Part shown: positions 63,151-64,000 of the stretch, piece after piece | How positions within the stretch are numbered: the stretch's first letter is position 1 | Layout: each line of letters starts with the position of its first letter | Assembly: GCF_001687565.2 (NCBI RefSeq) | Contig: NZ_CP016534.2 | Coordinates: forward strand, 1,306,501-1,370,500 | DNA from: Planococcus antarcticus DSM 14505 | GTDB taxonomy: Bacteria; Bacillota; Bacilli; Bacillales_A; Planococcaceae | Direction of reading: 5' to 3' | DNA length: 64,000 nucleotides | Notes under the pieces: model-generated | What the model was told of the DNA's origin: nothing | Database searches by the model: none | What the model saw: only the letters and a program-made list of their open reading frames with translations | Position numbers and translations under genes: made by a program

Positions 63151-63567
63151 AATATAAGTTGAACTAAAATAACTTTTTTAACTCAATGAGGATAAGTAAA
63201 CTAAAAAATCGCTCCAGACGGACGCTTTAGGTCTACAGAACTGTGGGTCATACAACTGGCGTGACAGATGTCAGTTGCCAAGAGCGTCACTTGAGCCTCC
63301 TCGTCGCAAGCTCCTGCGAGGTCTCATCACTCCGTTTTTCGCAGGAAAGACATGGAACGAAGAGAGTTTGGGCAATGGCTTTGCGACGAAGCTAGCGAAG
63401 CGATGCAAAGCCATTGCACTTCGTCGGTCTTCCGCTTTTTCTTCTAATCGTTTTTGAATAATGGATTATCGGGATATGCAGCAAATCAGCGGACACTCAC
63501 AAGAGATCAGCGCAGCGATATGGAACAAAATCCACTCGTGTTAAAAATATTTAGTTCAACATATATA
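63151..63567. repeat. MITE-like repeat copy 2
   Basis: About 417 bp with terminal inverted repeats ATATAAGTTGAACTAAA and TTTAGTTCAACATATAT, non-coding. Related to copy 1 at 48161 over several internal blocks; it carries an extra palindromic block (GGCTTTGCGACGAAGCTAG / CTAGCGAAGC...AAAGCC). It separates ccpA from acuC. Confidence 0.7.
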
Positions 63568-63593
63568 GTTAGTGAACAGCAGTTTCTATCTCA

Positions 63594-64000
63594 CTACTTA
63601 TTGCGGATCATGTACAACGCCTTGTTCAGCATCTGAAGATTTTTATCGGTAATTTCTGCTTTCCGCGGAATAGCTTGATACATATTTGGCGGGTCTTCCC
63701 ATGTCTCGATCAATTTGACCGGTGATTCTGGCTGCCATTTTTCCATCCATGACTCCGGTAACTTGCCGGAAGGTATAGGGAAATTATTCATTTCCATCCA
63801 GATTAACGACCAGGCACGCGGGACTACGCGCCAAATATCGTACCCGCCGCCACCAACTGCTATCCAGCGGCCCTCACAATGCTCATGAGCGAGTTCGTGC
63901 GCGATCCTTGGTATTTCCTTGTAAATATTCATAGTCCCGTATAAGTGAGTGAGAGGGTCCAAATAATGGGCATCTGCTCCATTCTGCGTTAAAATGACAT
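63594..64000 (-). CDS. acuC: acetoin utilization deacetylase AcuC, C-terminal part
   Basis: The frame is open to the window edge; about 134 C-terminal residues are present. NGADAHYLDPLTHL and GGGGYDIWRVVPRAWSLIW are hallmarks of the class I histone-deacetylase-like AcuC, which deacetylates acetyl-CoA synthetase to activate it. The location next to ccpA agrees with Bacillus. The N-terminal part with the zinc site lies beyond the window. Confidence 0.93.
   Translation of the reverse strand, partial: VILTQNGADAHYLDPLTHLYGTMNIYKEIPRIAHELAHEHCEGRWIAVGGGGYDIWRVVPRAWSLIWMEMNNFPIPSGKLPESWMEKWQPESPVKLIETWEDPPNMYQAIPRKAEITDKNLQMLNKALYMIRNK

Overview
The window looks like a chromosome segment of a Planococcaceae bacterium (Planococcus or a close relative). 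That inference rests on gene content and order: the right half carries the conserved Bacillales 'yt' block (ytqB-ytqA, leuS, ytfP-ytgP-ytzG-ytzE, pepV-dat, trmB-ytnP, ytoP, ytpPQR-sftA-murC, ytxGHJ-aroA-ccpA-acuC), with bacillithiol-type redox proteins, a T-box leader and Gram-positive Shine-Dalgarno sites. No rRNA, tRNA or CRISPR array was seen.

Layout. 1-4.4 kb: end of an alpha/beta hydrolase, a luciferase-like monooxygenase, two Nudix hydrolases, another hydrolase and a nucleoside phosphorylase-type enzyme. An IS1380-family element (4413-6076, 5-bp target duplication) interrupts the end of the phosphorylase gene. 6.2-15.2 kb: an accessory island cut into cassettes by five 28/29-bp sites that closely resemble the Bacillus XerC/XerD dif site, all in one orientation. 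Cassettes: (A-B) a self-contained PadR-regulated ABC exporter; (B-C) a HigBA-like toxin-antitoxin pair with a nonsense mutation in the toxin, plus an acetyltransferase; (C-D) an Xre regulator with a small membrane protein; (D-E) a MazEF-type toxin-antitoxin pair plus a small membrane protein. This resembles the 'pdif modules' known mainly from Acinetobacter plasmids, here apparently on a Firmicute chromosome far from the expected terminus. It is the most notable thing in the window.

15.4-32 kb: stress and metal accessory genes. They include an alcohol dehydrogenase with an in-frame amber codon, a czrA-czcD zinc/cobalt efflux operon with a 42-bp palindromic operator, a secreted coiled-coil M23 endopeptidase, an arsR-arsB-arsC-phosphatase operon whose arsC is frameshifted, a HAD dehalogenase, a peroxiredoxin, a TerC-type manganese exporter under a yybP-ykoY riboswitch, a lipoteichoic acid synthase beside a serine recombinase that lacks catalytic arginines, a SulP transporter with a universal stress protein, and an MFS carrier.

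32-64 kb: the conserved core. It covers translation (leuS, trmB), wall precursors and cell division (ytgP/MurJ-like, murC, sftA, dat), peptidases, thiol redox, aromatic amino acid synthesis and carbon catabolite control (ccpA). It is punctuated by an IS4/IS701-type element (46809-48160) inserted at the tip of a MITE-like repeat. That repeat family has a second full copy at 63151-63567 and decayed copies near 50.6 kb and 38.3 kb. A sigma-B-type promoter precedes ytxGHJ.
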